The position numbers and the translations under genes are program-made. Of a DNA stretch of 64,000 nt, positions 22,715-33,661 are shown one piece after another. The notes beneath the pieces are model-generated. The model was not told where the DNA came from. It worked only from the letters and a program-made list of their open reading frames with translations, and ran no database searches. The stretch spans positions 6,820,001 to 6,884,000 of the forward strand of contig CM074759.1 of assembly GCA_037355855.1 (NCBI GenBank), given 5' to 3'. The DNA is from Pseudo-nitzschia pungens (Eukaryota; Bacillariophyta; Bacillariophyceae; Bacillariales; Bacillariaceae). Positions within the stretch are counted from its first letter, which is position 1; each line of letters opens with the position of its first letter.

Positions 22715-25700
22715 ATGGTTCGCACTATCCCGTTGGGGAACGCTCCCAAAGGTGCAACGAAGATTACTGACCAGATCGAACAATTCAATTCAAAAAGAAG
22801 TGCACGGAAGACTAAGGACAGGGATGACAACAAGCTTGAAGATGACAAATCCAAATCCATCCTTTTGTTTCCCAATCTGCAACACCTTCCAGGACCACCC
22901 TCATTGTCGTCGATTCCATCGGATGTTGGCATGCCTCACAACTGCAGAGGTTCCGCAAACGAAAAACCACCGTTGGAAGGAACCGAGTTGCTGTCTTGTG
23001 TGGCATTGATGCCCAACCAGGAGCAGCATCCAGAGGTTGTTCCAAAGCTCAAGAACTACACAGGCATACCAGTCACCACCGTCATGGTTGGATTTCTTGC
23101 TGGATTTCTTGTTCTCAGTTTTTTCACCATCTATTCTGGTGCTGGTTATTGTGATGAAGACTGCAATTCCATTGTGAAATTGATTTTTGTATCAATCATT
23201 GCACTCATTGTAATTGTCAGAGAAGTCTGCTGTTGCGGGAGAAACGAAACTGCATCTGAAAGCGATGTGACTGGAGCTGTGGAGGAGCCTGATCCAAACA
23301 ACCCAAATGATGGACCTGATGCAAGCACTGGAGCCTTTTGCATGAAGACCATGCCTTATATTACAGGATCTCTGCTTATGATGTTGCTGGGAGTAGTTTA
23401 TATACTTGGTTGGTGGAATTTTCCTTCCTCTTGGTTGGACCTTGTTGTCGTTGCATCAGTTGACATTTCAATCCTCATTGCTGTGATGGTCATTGCGAGA
23501 AAGGAATGGAAGAATGGCAGCAACTCAGGTACCAATCGAACCTGTTCTTGGAAGTTCCTTTCCTTTGCTGTTTCCTTTTTCATTCTTTGCATTGGAGAAT
23601 CCATGGCTTTCTGTAGCCTTCATTTTGTTATACATCAGCAACTCTGGTATCCCTGGTCATGGTACAATATTTACATTGTTCCCTCTGCAACACTCCTTGC
23701 ATTCATGATAAGAGGAATCCGGCAACTGAGAGGGAAATCTGGCACTAATTTGCCCTTCATTTACAGCATGGATCTTTCCATGATGCTCATTGGCACTGGA
23801 ATTGGTTTTGCATTGTTGGCTTACACTGTTGAAAATGAACATCTTTCCTTGCAGATATACAGCTTTTTCACTCTATTGGTTCTACTTCTTGCTTGGTTGT
23901 ACAGTTCCACAGAAGCCAAGAACAATCATAAAGAAGATGGCAAGGAAACACGCTCCAGCTTTTCTGCCCATGACAAGAAAAAATATTCATCTGATTCCTA
24001 CTCATTTTTGGCTCTCTATGGACCAAGAAACAACCCTGACTTGTTCTCTTTTGGTTTGATGGTCTTCCTCTTCCAAGTGACTTTGTTTGGTCTGATGATA
24101 CTGAGTGTGGTCTCTGAAGAAATGAGAACGGCAGGTGAAGTGGACAATCCAAACTCTGGCTTTAAAGGTGTCAAAGGTTTGTTTGCAAATTTTATCCCAT
24201 CTAATGTTACAGACCTAACTCGCTTGACACAGATTGTTGCACTCCTTTCATACATGGTCTTTGCAGATGCAAGTTTGATGGATACCTCATCAGCTGTAGA
24301 GATGCTCTGTCTTTTGGTCCAATCCAAAAAAGAAGATGAAAGATTTAACAGGGGACGATTTGTTTTCTCTTGTATACTGAGAGGCACACAAGGACTGTTG
24401 GCAATCTTTGCAGTATTTTTGTTGGTTATGACATCATCGGAAGTGACTGAGATCATCCTTAATTTCACTGCAGTAAGTAATTGGGTTACAAAAGGTTTCT
24501 TTTTTTTGATCCGGTGGTAGCAAAGCTAACCTCATATTCTGGTCTTGAATAAACAGGTATCCTTTATTTCTCATCTAGATGAAACTGCATTCCAGCTTGC
24601 TAAACTGGGAAAATATGGCTCAATGCTAGAACTAGCAGCAATGAAGATAGAACAGGAACCTTTTCCTAGATTCACAAAACAAAAGCATAGACATATCAGA
24701 TACAGAATTACTATTTCCATCATCAGTGCTATTCTGTTTGGATTGATTATTTTCATCACTCATTCTCAAGAGAGTCCACATGTATGGGTGACAACGTTTC
24801 TGAAAGTCCAATTTGAGGAGTCTTCTGATCCATTTAAATACAGTGGATGTTATGCAGTTGACAGTAACATTAGATATTCGAAGCGATTCAGTTACAACCT
24901 TGTAGCTGATGAAAAAAATCAGACAAAGTTTGCTTATTGCAAAGAAGAGAGGCGATGGATTCTTTTCAGGGGTGGTTCTGATGAGAATGATCCATGCTCA
25001 GCTGGCCATAATGAACTTGCACACTCAGTGAAAACTGACTTTTTTGACATATCCATGTCCTTTGGTGAAACATGGTATTCCGCAACAAACGCTCCAATTA
25101 ATCTTATTTTTTCAGAGCTTGGGGAACACGAAGATAAATGTCTTGATTTTGGTAATGGCATTTGTGATGATGAATTAAACATTCCTAAATTCAAGTATGA
25201 TGAAGGTGACTGCTGTGCTGTCACCTGCAGTCACTCTGATTGTGGAGTCACTCCTGACTCTGCATTTGGTGTGAGCATATTCTCAGGGTTTGGGTTTGGA
25301 TATCCAAAATGCATTGATCCAAGCTTTTTGGCGGTTGGCATTCATCTTGATATCATACAAACAGGTAACAGACAATCAGATGCAAACCTAACACTTCGAT
25401 GTGATGATGCCAAAGTTCATTCAGTCCCTCTGAATGTCTCAATGGAGTTCAATGTCGAAACATTGATGGTACCAAAAGGATCGAACTGCACAATGAGTTT
25501 GGAAGAAGAGAGTATTGCTACTGATCATTTGTGGATCGTTGAGTACACCATGTCTTACCTCTCTGAGGTTATGGTCAACAAAAACAAAGTGAGCCCTTTC
25601 CACTTTCATGCAGGGAAAATCTCTAGCAAAAGCAGTGATATTTTCTCAGTAGGTGGTACGTATTCCAACCAATTATCTATTGACTCATTGTTGAAGCGGA

Positions 25701-28700
25701 TTGATTTGGCTAATCGATTATGCTTCAATACTTGCTTTGGTCAATCAAATTTATTGCAGTTGAAATTTTTGATCAGAATGCAATGACGAGAAATATTGGG
25801 CAATTGACCTCTTTGACCACACTTGATTTTGGTATGTTGATGATAGAGCACTTGATGGCTTGAGAGAGGAAGCATCTTGTAATTTTGCTATTCTTCTCAT
25901 CAATACAAGAATCAAGAGTGCTAGTTTGTTGGTGTGGTGCATATTTGTGGTGATCGCATTTTGTGGGAATGTTGTATCTTTCTGTCTAATGATGTGTTTT
26001 GATTGCTGTTTGTTACATTCATGTTTTAGCTTATAATGGTTTGACTGGATCTATTCCAAGTGAGATTGGATTGCTCACTGGCTTGACTACCTTACGTCTT
26101 TGTATGTATTGTGTTGTTGGAATGATGTGTGAATTGTTTTGAAGCATGTGTATTTAGCGGGAATGTTGTATCTTCCTGTCTAATGATGTGGTTTGATTTG
26201 TTTCTTATTTTCATGTTTTAGATGATAACGCTTTGACGGGATCTATTCCACGCGAGATTGGATTGCTCACTGGCTTGACTGACTTAAGTCTTCGTATGTA
26301 TTGTATTGTTGAAATGATGAGTGAATTGTTTTGAAGCATGTGTATTTAGTGGGAATGTTGTATCTTCCTGTCTAATGATGTGGTTTGATTTGTTTCTTAT
26401 TTTCATGTTTTAGATTATACTCAGTTGACTGGATCTATTCCAAGCGAGATTGGATTGCTCACTGGCTTGACTGACTTAAGTCTTCGTATGTATTGTATTG
26501 TTGAAATGATGTGTGAATTGTTTTGAAGCATGTGTATTTAGTGGGAATGATGTATCTTCCTGTCTAATGGTGTGTTGTAATTGTCATTTCTTTCTTATTT
26601 TCATGTTTTAGATTATACTCAGTTGACTGGATCTATTCCAAGCGAGATTGGATTGCTCACTGGCTTGACTGACTTAATTCTTGGTATGTATTGTGTTGTT
26701 GAAATGATGTGAATAAATTTGAAGCATGTGTATTTAGTGGGAATGTTGTATCTTTCTGTCTAATGATGTGTTGTAATTGTCATTTCTTTCTTATTTTCAT
26801 GTTTTAGATTATACTAAGTTGACTGGATCTATTCCAAGCGAGATTGGATTGCTCACTGGCTTGACTGACTTAAGTCTTCGTATGTATTGTGTTGTTGAAA
26901 TGATGAGAATTGGTTTGAAGCATGTGTATTTAGTGGGAATGTTGTATCTTTCTGTCTAATGGTGTGTTGCAATTGTCATTTCTTTCTTATTTTCATGTTT
27001 TAGATATGAATGGTTTGACTGGATCTATTCCAAGTGAGATTGGATTGCTCACTGGCTTGACTGACTTAAGTTTTGGTATGTATTGCGTTGTTGGAATGAT
27101 GAGAACTGTTTTGAAGCATGTGTATTTCGTGGGAATGTTGTATCTTTCTGTCTAATGGTGTGTTGTAATTGTTGTTTCTTTCTTATTTTCATGTTTTAGA
27201 TTATACTCAGTTGACTGGATCTATTCCAAGTGAGATTGGATTGCTCACTGACTTGAGTTTCTTAAGTCTCCGTATGTATTGTGTTGTTGAAATGATGTGA
27301 ATAAATTTGAAGCATGTGTATTTCGTGGGAATGTTGTATCTTTCTGTCTAATGGTGTGTTGTAATTGTCATTTCTTTCTTATTTTCATGTTTTAGATTAT
27401 ACTCAGTTGACTGGATCTATTCCAAGCGAGATTGGATTGCTCACTGGCTTGACTATCTTAAGTTTTGGTATGTATTGTGTTGTTGAAATGATGAGAATTG
27501 GTTTGAAGCATGTGTATTTAGTGGAAATGTTGTATCTTTCTGTCTAATGGTGTGTTGCAATTGTCATTTCTTTCTTATTTTCATGTTTTAGATATGAATG
27601 GTTTGACTGGATCTATTCCAAGTGAGATTGGATTGCTCACTGACTTGAGTTTCTTAAGTCTTAGTATGTATTGTGTCGTTGGAATGATGAGAATTGGTTT
27701 GAAGCAGGTGTATTTTGTTGGAGTTTTGTATCATCCTGTCTAATGGTGTTGTTTTATTGTCGATTTGTTTGATATTCTTCTTTCAGATGATAATGATTTG
27801 ACTGGATCTATTCCAAGTGAGATTTTTTACCTTGCCAGCTTGAGTTACTTGAGGCTTGGTATGTATTGTGTTGTTGGAATGATGAGAACTGTTTTGAAGC
27901 AGATGTATTTTGTTGGAGTTTTGTATCATCTTGTCTAATGGTGTTGTTTTATTGTCGATTTGTTTGATATTCTTCTTTCAGATCATAATGATTTGACTGG
28001 ATCTATTCCAAGTGAGATGCTTTCTGCGACTAGGTTCACTTTCATAAGATTTCGTATGTACTTTGGTTTTTGAACGATATGTTTTGTTTTCAGACAGGTG
28101 TATTATGTGGACACGTTTTACCTTTATGTCTAATTTTTGTTGTTGTTTTTTATTCTCATTTCTTAGATGGAAACAATTTTGGTATGTATTGTGCTGATGG
28201 AATGATGTAAATTGTTTGAAGCAGCTGTATTTAATGGGTGTGTTGAATCTTCCTGTTTACTGAAGTGGTTATGTTGTCCTGTTGTATTTTCATGTTTTAG
28301 ATGATAATGCTTTGATTGGATCTATTCCAAGTGAAATTGGATTGCTCACTGGCTTGACTCGCCTAGATCTTAGTATGTAAAGTGTCGTTGGAATGATAAG
28401 AATTGTTTTGAAGCAGGTGTATTTTGTTGGAGTTTTGTATCATCCTGTCTAATGGTGTTGTTTTATTGTCGGTTTGTTTGATATTCTTCTTTCAGATCAT
28501 AATGATTTGACTGGATCTATTCCAAGCGAGATTGGATTGCTCACTGGCTTGACTGACTTAATTCTTGGTATGTATTGTGTTGTTGGAATGATGAGAACTG
28601 TTTTGAAGCATGTGTATTTAGTGGGAATGTTGTATCTTTCTGTCTAATGGTGTGTTGTAATTGTCGTTTCTTTCTTATTTTCATGTTTTAGATATCAATC

Positions 28701-29307
28701 ATTTGACTGGATCTATTCCAAGTGAGATTGGATTGCTCACTGGCTTGACTATCTTAAGTTTTGGTATGTATTGCGTTGTTGGAATGATGAGAACAGTTTT
28801 GAAGCATGTGTATTTAGTGGGAATGTTGTATCTTTCTGTCTAATGGTGTGTTGTAATTGTTGTTTCTTTCTTATTTTCATGTTTTAGATATCAATCGTTT
28901 GACTGGATCTATTCCAAGTGAGATTGGATTGCTCACTGACTTGAGTTTCTTAAGTCTTAGTATGTATTGTGTTGTTGGAATGATGCGAATTAATTTGAAC
29001 CTTATTTTCTTTGTTTGAATGTTGTACCTTCCTGTCTAATGAGGTCCTTTGATTTTTGTCTCTTATTTTGATGTTTTAGATCATAATGATTTGACAGGGT
29101 CCATTCCAAGTGAAATGCATTTTCTGACTGGAGTAGAGGTTTTGTTTTTGTGTACGTTGCTGATTCCAGTGCTTCAGTTTGAAAGTGGAAGGATTAGCAC
29201 GAGTATTCTCAACGGTTCCCAACCATTCTTGTTTTTGCTCTTCAAATGTTCCAGATGGAAACAACTTGAAAGGACGTCTTCCCAAGCCAATGAATCCTTT
29301 TTCCTAG
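22715..29307 (+). CDS. multi-pass membrane receptor with LNR and LRR ectodomain
   Basis: Exons: 22715-24472, 24557-25655, then 18 small LRR exons between 25760 and 29151, and a last exon 29255-29307 ending in TAG. The exon lengths sum to 4149 nt, a multiple of three (1382 residues). Residues about 1-115 are a polar cytosolic tail. About 11 hydrophobic helices follow in exon 1, and one more opens exon 2 (IISAILFGLIIFI). The region after it has a Lin-12/Notch repeat (CLDFGNGICDD...DEGDCC, about 779-805). The C-terminus is a solenoid of 24-residue plant-type LRRs (LTGSIPSEIGLLTGL). The first intron (24473-24556) is phase 0 and the LRR introns are phase 1. Such a protein would sit in the plasma membrane and present LRRs outside for ligand or cell recognition. 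No kinase or TIR domain is seen. The 3' end abuts a retrotransposon gag relic. Confidence 0.85.
25760..29151 (+). repeat. tandem one-LRR exon array, about 196-bp period
   Basis: Seventeen 72-nt exons start at 25760, 26030, 26222, 26414, 26612, 26808, 27004, 27200, 27396, 27592, 27787, 27982, 28301, 28496, 28692, 28888 and 29080. One 15-nt remnant exon lies at 28167-28181. Each 72-nt exon encodes exactly one 24-residue LRR, begins after TTTTAG or TTTCAG and ends before GTATGT (GTACGT once). Introns of about 120-125 nt are almost as similar as the exons. The repeat unit is therefore exon plus intron, which points to unequal crossing-over or gene conversion. Confidence 0.93.
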
Positions 29308-29415
29308 CCTTCCTTAAGAGTGTCTTCAGCACTCTTTGATTGTTTAAGTCGAGGTGTAAAGAGCCACTTAACTGCTCCTTTAATTGATTGGGCGAAGTAC
29401 GAGTCTTCCTCTTCT
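29308..29415 (-). pseudogene. relic of a Copia gag N-terminus
   Basis: Minus-strand translation gives SIKGAVKWLFTPRLK followed by SAEDTLKEG. This matches the N-terminus of the outer Copia gag in this window (AITGAIKWLFTPTIK, then STEETL, at about 46880-46960). Only this short segment is recognisable, right after the receptor stop codon. It is probably the decayed edge of a related element. Confidence 0.65.
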
Positions 29416-29429
29416 TCGTGTTTTTTCGA

Positions 29430-30150
29430 TAAAATCGATACAACAGGGGGGAGCAGCAAGCAGCAGCAAAGCGTCGATATACAGGGGTCAGCGAACACTG
29501 AGCAGCAAATAACAACATACAGGATTTCGCTATGTCCGATGCGTGGATTATGTACTGTTAAGTGATATCCCAGAATCGCCCTCGATAAAATCGATACAGC
29601 AGGGGGGAGCAGCAAGTGAATATCACGTCCAGACAAGTAGCAGCAAAGCGTTGATATACAGGGGACAGCAAGCAGCAAGCAGCGAATAAAACGCACAGGG
29701 ATTTTCTGGGTTCAAGCGTGGATTATGTACTGTGAAGAGATACCCCAGCATCGCCCTCGATGAAACGATACAGCAGGGGGTAGCAGCAAGCAGCAAATAA
29801 CAAAATACAGGGTGTCGCTAGTTCCGCTGAATGGACTATATACTGTAGAAGACATACAACAAGCAGCAGCAAAGCGTCGATATACAGGGGACAGCAAGCA
29901 GCATGCAGCAAAAAACGTACTGGGTCTCGATAGATTCGACGCGTGGATTATGTACTTTGAAGGTATATCCCAGCATAGCCCCAGATAAACTGTACAGGGT
30001 GGAGCAGCAAAGCGTCGATCTACGGGGGCAGCAAGCAGCAAATAACATACTGGGTTTCGATACGTCCGACGCGTTGTTTTTGTACCGTGAACAGATACTC
30101 CAGCATGGCCAAGAGAAAGAGGATACGCTAGGGGGGGAGTGACCGATGGA
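29430..30150. repeat. imperfect repeats rich in GCAGCAAGCAG and CGATACAGCAGGGGG
   Basis: Blocks such as GCAGCAAAGCGTCGATATACAG, GTGGATTATGTACTGT and GATACAGCAGGGGG recur several times at irregular 100-230 bp spacing. No protein is supported; hydrophobic minus-strand frames here are by-products of the repeat. It lies downstream of the stop codon of the split host gene, so it may be its 3' region. Confidence 0.7.
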
Positions 30151-30152
30151 AT

Positions 30153-30920
30153 CTAACCAAGACTGTGAGGAACCGACGGTGTGTCGGAGGGGGTTTTGAC
30201 TGGGAACTCTGGTTTGACCTTCAAACGTTGGCAAATGACTGAGGCTTGGAGATCCCGTCGGAATATTCGATGGAGAAGTCGATGGTCTTTGACTGGGAAC
30301 TCTGGTTGGACCTTCAAACGTTGGCAAATGACTGAGGCTTGGAGATCCCGTCGGACCATTCGATGGAGAAGTTGACGGCGTGTCCGATTGGCTCTGACTG
30401 GGAATAGAAGATGGTGTGTCGGACGGGCTTTGACTGGGAATTGGTGATGGTGCATTGGATGTGATTGCACTGAGAATGTATGTTGGTTTGTCCGATGGGC
30501 TCTGACTGGGAATAGAAGATGGTGCATTGGATGGGCTTTGACTGGGAACTCTGGTTTGACCTTCAAACGTTGGCAAATGACTGAGGCTTGGAGATCCCGT
30601 CGGACTATTTGATGGAGAAGTCGACGGCGTGTCCGATGGTCTTTGACTGGGAACTCTGGTTTGACCTTCAAACGTTGGCAAATGACTGAGGCTTGGAGAT
30701 CCCGTCGGAATATTTGATGGAGAAGCCGATGGTGTATCGGATGGACTTTGACTGGGAGTAACCGATGGAATTTGACTAAGACTGGGAGTGACCGTCGGTG
30801 TGCCGAACGGGCTTTGGCTGGGAGTGACCGATGGTGCTTTGGATGGTTTTTGACTGGAAACTCCGGTTTCGCCTACACTTGGAGATGCGCTTGGGGAAGC
30901 GGATGGAGAAGCAGAAGACT
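30153..30920 (-). pseudogene. C-terminal half of split host gene: Ser/Pro-rich repeats
   Basis: The minus strand encodes SP-rich spacer (SASPSASPSASPSVG, then SQSPSDTPS) followed by four repeats of LPTFEGQTRVPSQ with PTGSPSLSH. The frame ends at a stop at 30153-30155 if one C is dropped from the C5 run near 30192-30196. Ser/Pro/Thr repeats of this kind are typical of secreted or cell-wall proteins of diatoms. It continues the Cys-rich N-terminal half at 47553-48163, from which it is now separated by the 16.6 kb Copia insertion. Direct repeats AAGACT at 30915-30920 and 47547-47552 mark the insertion point. Confidence 0.7.
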
Positions 30921-31280
30921 TAACAAGTTGTATAACTGGAAATTATGAGCTCTTATTGTTCTATCTATCGAATCATGTGTTTTCTCTCTTTACATGATAA
31001 CTCTCGATAATTGTATGTTGCTCGGTTCTTTATCTTCTTCAGTTAATACTTCAACTGTGTTCTTTGGATGTGTTCTTTGGATACTTCAATATCTTGCGCA
31101 CCTCTGAGCGCGCCGTACGGTACTGTTGTACGACTTCTTTCTGTTTCTACGCGCGATACTGTTGCGCTCACTGTCTGTTTCTACGCGCGATACTGTTGCG
31201 CTCACTGTCTGTTTCTACGCGCGGTACTGTTGCGCTCACTTTCTGTTTCTTATTACTTAACAACCTTGTTCTGTGTTGTT
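30921..31280 (-). repeat. 3' LTR of the outer Copia element
   Basis: Nearly identical to 47188-47547, with one difference (GGTACTGTT here, GGTACGGTT there). It carries three direct copies of a 30-bp unit (CTGTTTCTACGCGCGATACT then GTTGCGCTCA, about 31138-31232). These probably lie in U3 and are candidate enhancer or transcription-factor sites. The ends pair as AACAA and TTGTT. Confidence 0.92.
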
Positions 31281-31396
31281 CCCTCCTTAATATGTGCTGT
31301 AAGGATTCTAGAAATGGGGAACATAGAATGGCTGAGGCACATATTACTGTTTCATGATTAAAATGTTTTTCTTATATAATTCTTTTTGCACTTATC

Positions 31397-32496
31397 TTAT
31401 TTGGTCATGAATTCATTGACGAGACTGTGGAAGGCTGTCTGTCCCAAAGGCTTGGTGAGGATGTCTGCATAGTTATCTTGGGATCTGATGTGGTTGACAG
31501 ATATGACCTTTCCTGCTTGGTTTTCGCGCACAAAGTGGTATGCCAAAGCAATTGATTTCTTATTCAAGGAGCTTGCAGGATTGGTTGAATTCAGCACCAC
31601 ACTCTTGTTGTCCAGATAAATATCTGCTGGCTTGGTGATGGAAACTCCCATGGATCTCAAATGGTATCTCAATCTGATTGCCAAAGCCACTGCATCCTTC
31701 AAGGCTGTAAACTCAGCGCCGAAAGTACTGGTGTGAACTGAGGTCTGGCGTTTGGATTTCCAGTACACCGGTGTGGATCCAACAAATGCAATAAGTCCTG
31801 TAATACTTCTGCCTGTCACCAAATCATGAGCATGATCACTGTCACAAAAGATTGTAATCTGCAATTCTTTTACCTTTGGAATTGGGAACATTGGATCAAG
31901 CTCCTCCTTGTAATACTTATATTGGTGAGTAAAATCCTCCATCCGTGTTGGTTCTTCATTGACTGTAGTTCTTGGGGGTCTTGGATCCACGACTAGGCCT
32001 TTGTTTTTAAACTTCTTGAGATAACCAAGTATGTATCTTGCCATCTCCAGGTGATTCTTTCTGGGGCTCGCTGAAAATCTGGATAAGGAAGATACTGCAT
32101 ATGTGATATCAATTCTCCCGGTCAACACCACCCATTGGCACAAACCTATGATATGTTGAAATTCCTTGTGCTCTGTTACATCTAGGAATTCGGATGTATC
32201 CAGTTCTGGTCTGCAATCTGGATGCATGGGGACATGGTTTGGGTGAAGGGTGAGTCCATGCTTGATTTCATACTTCCTTAGAACTTCTGTGATGTAAGAT
32301 CCCGAATTGAGAAGAATCCTGCCATCCTTGATTTGTCTCACACTTGTTCCAAGATAGTACTGTGGCTTTTCTTCAATATTTCTCAGGGCAAATTCTTGTT
32401 CAATGAGTGCAATCCAGTTCTCAGGTTTCTTTGCAACAACAATCAAATCATCCACATGAGTTGCAATGTAACAATACCCTTCCCCTTCAGGCTCTG
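31397..32496 (-). CDS. outer Copia pol, C-terminal part (RT end and RNase H)
   Basis: Starts at the inner insertion and reads EPEGEGYCYIATHVDDLIVV. The RT catalytic box is HVDD instead of the usual YVDD. It continues through LNSGSYITEVLRKY and the Copia connection region to RNase H (FCDSDHAHD, TFGAEFTALKDAVA, YLDNKSVV, HIRSQDNYADILTKPLG) and stops at 31397-31399. The frame seen upstream of 32497 comes from the antisense LTR of the inner element and is not part of the protein. Joined across the inner insertion it continues directly from LWMRPE at 40711. Confidence 0.9.
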
Positions 32497-32982
32497 TGTT
32501 AAATTGTAACCAAAATTCGGTTGCCGTTTGACAAACCCTTAACCCTACACATATTACATACGAATACTCGCACACCACATATGCGCGAAGAGAAAATAAA
32601 TAATTTTCTACTGGGCTCACAGTACAAGAAAACACAAGCAGCAGCAGCAAACACCCAGTAGAATTAACAAGACAGCAACGTCGAATTCCCGACAAGGTTG
32701 TTGTCCTCACATCTTTAGTTTAACTCTGATTTGAATACCTTCATACTTACATCCTGCTCCTTGAGCAGCTCCCTGTAGAACTACAAGCCTAAGGTCTAAC
32801 TGACTGAGCCCACAGGTAGTTAGAATAGACCTGGTCGATTCGTTCGATCGTAGTGGTAAATCCGAGACTATCGATAGAACAGACCGGCACCTCAACCGGT
32901 TTGCATGCCTTTGCTCTTGCTGTATCTCCAAGCTTGCCTTAGGACCTATCAGCTTAAACCCTGTTTCAGCTACATTTTAACA
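32497..32982 (+). repeat. 5' LTR of the inner CoDi-like element
   Basis: Begins TGTTAAATTG and ends TTTTAACA. Compared with the right copy it shows about 11 substitutions and three indels, including about 14 bp (CATGCCTTTGCTCT) absent from the right copy. This divergence is far greater than that between the outer LTRs. Confidence 0.92.
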
Positions 32983-32996
32983 GATTAACAGTCGCA
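32983..32996 (+). promoter_or_regulatory. primer-binding site, inner element
   Basis: GATTAACAGTCGCA directly follows the LTR. Its complement TGCGACTGTTAATC has the form of the anticodon arm of tRNA-Asn(GUU): stem TGCGA, loop CTGTTAA, start of the 3' stem TC. It lacks the TGG expected for a tRNA 3' end, so priming by a tRNA half, as in Drosophila copia, is inferred. Next to it a perfect hairpin (GCAAGCTTA, TTG, TAAGCTTGC) lies at about 32994-33014. Confidence 0.7.
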
Positions 32997-33661
32997 AGCT
33001 TATTGTAAGCTTGCAAAGCTGGAGATCTACAAGCAACGAAAACAAGAACAACGACGACGACGAAAGACCGAATCCACGCTGTTTACAGTTTTAATTTTAT
33101 ACTGGAACATTAAGCTCCCTGTTGCGAGGCCGTTCCAGATATTATTATTCTTCTTATTATTACGGATAAAACGGTACCAACGGCATCTCCAAACTCCAAG
33201 AATTGACGGAGAAAGAATTTTTTGAAATTCCTACTGCTGCTGCACCCTTTTCTTTCGTCCCGACACGACGTGCTCCTGTTATTGCTGATACGGCGCTTTT
33301 GGAACCGCTTTTGGAACCACAACGGTCTTTCAAAATTACGACGGTGTTTCAGAAACGGTGTCCCCAAGCCACAGCGTTTACAACGGTGTCCCACAAACAA
33401 CGGTGTTTCGAACGACAACAACGACGAACGACAACAACGGTGTTTCGAACGACAACAACGACGAACGACAACAATACAACAACACACAGCAATACATAAC
33501 CTCCGAATACAGCTGTATCCACGACTGTATCCCCAGGCACATTTATCACTGTTCCCCTGCTTAGAAACAAGATACAACACATCTTCCCTTGTATCTCATT
33601 TTATCTCTCGGATCCCCGCTCACTCGAACCTCTCTTTTATTTCGGATCTCCGCACTCGTCT

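Noticed and set aside
26000..29100. The 196-bp period of the LRR array as a nucleosome-phasing signal
   Set aside because: The number is close to a nucleosome repeat length, but exon plus intron size explains it and nothing else supports phasing.
29712..30041. Cys-rich hydrophobic minus-strand frames
   Set aside because: They are translations of the GCAGCAAGCAG-type repeats, with no conserved pattern beyond the repeat.
31064..31361. Cys/Leu-rich open frames in the outer LTR
   Set aside because: Produced by the three 30-bp LTR repeats; the same frames appear in the other LTR at 47330-47720.
32497..32710. Leu-rich N-terminus joined to the outer pol frame
   Set aside because: This is antisense LTR of the inner element. 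The same frame is open in the right LTR at 40230-40443.
33400..33480. CRISPR-like direct repeats in the inner element leader
   Set aside because: Only two copies of an ACGACAACAACGA-type simple repeat, with no spacers and a eukaryotic context.
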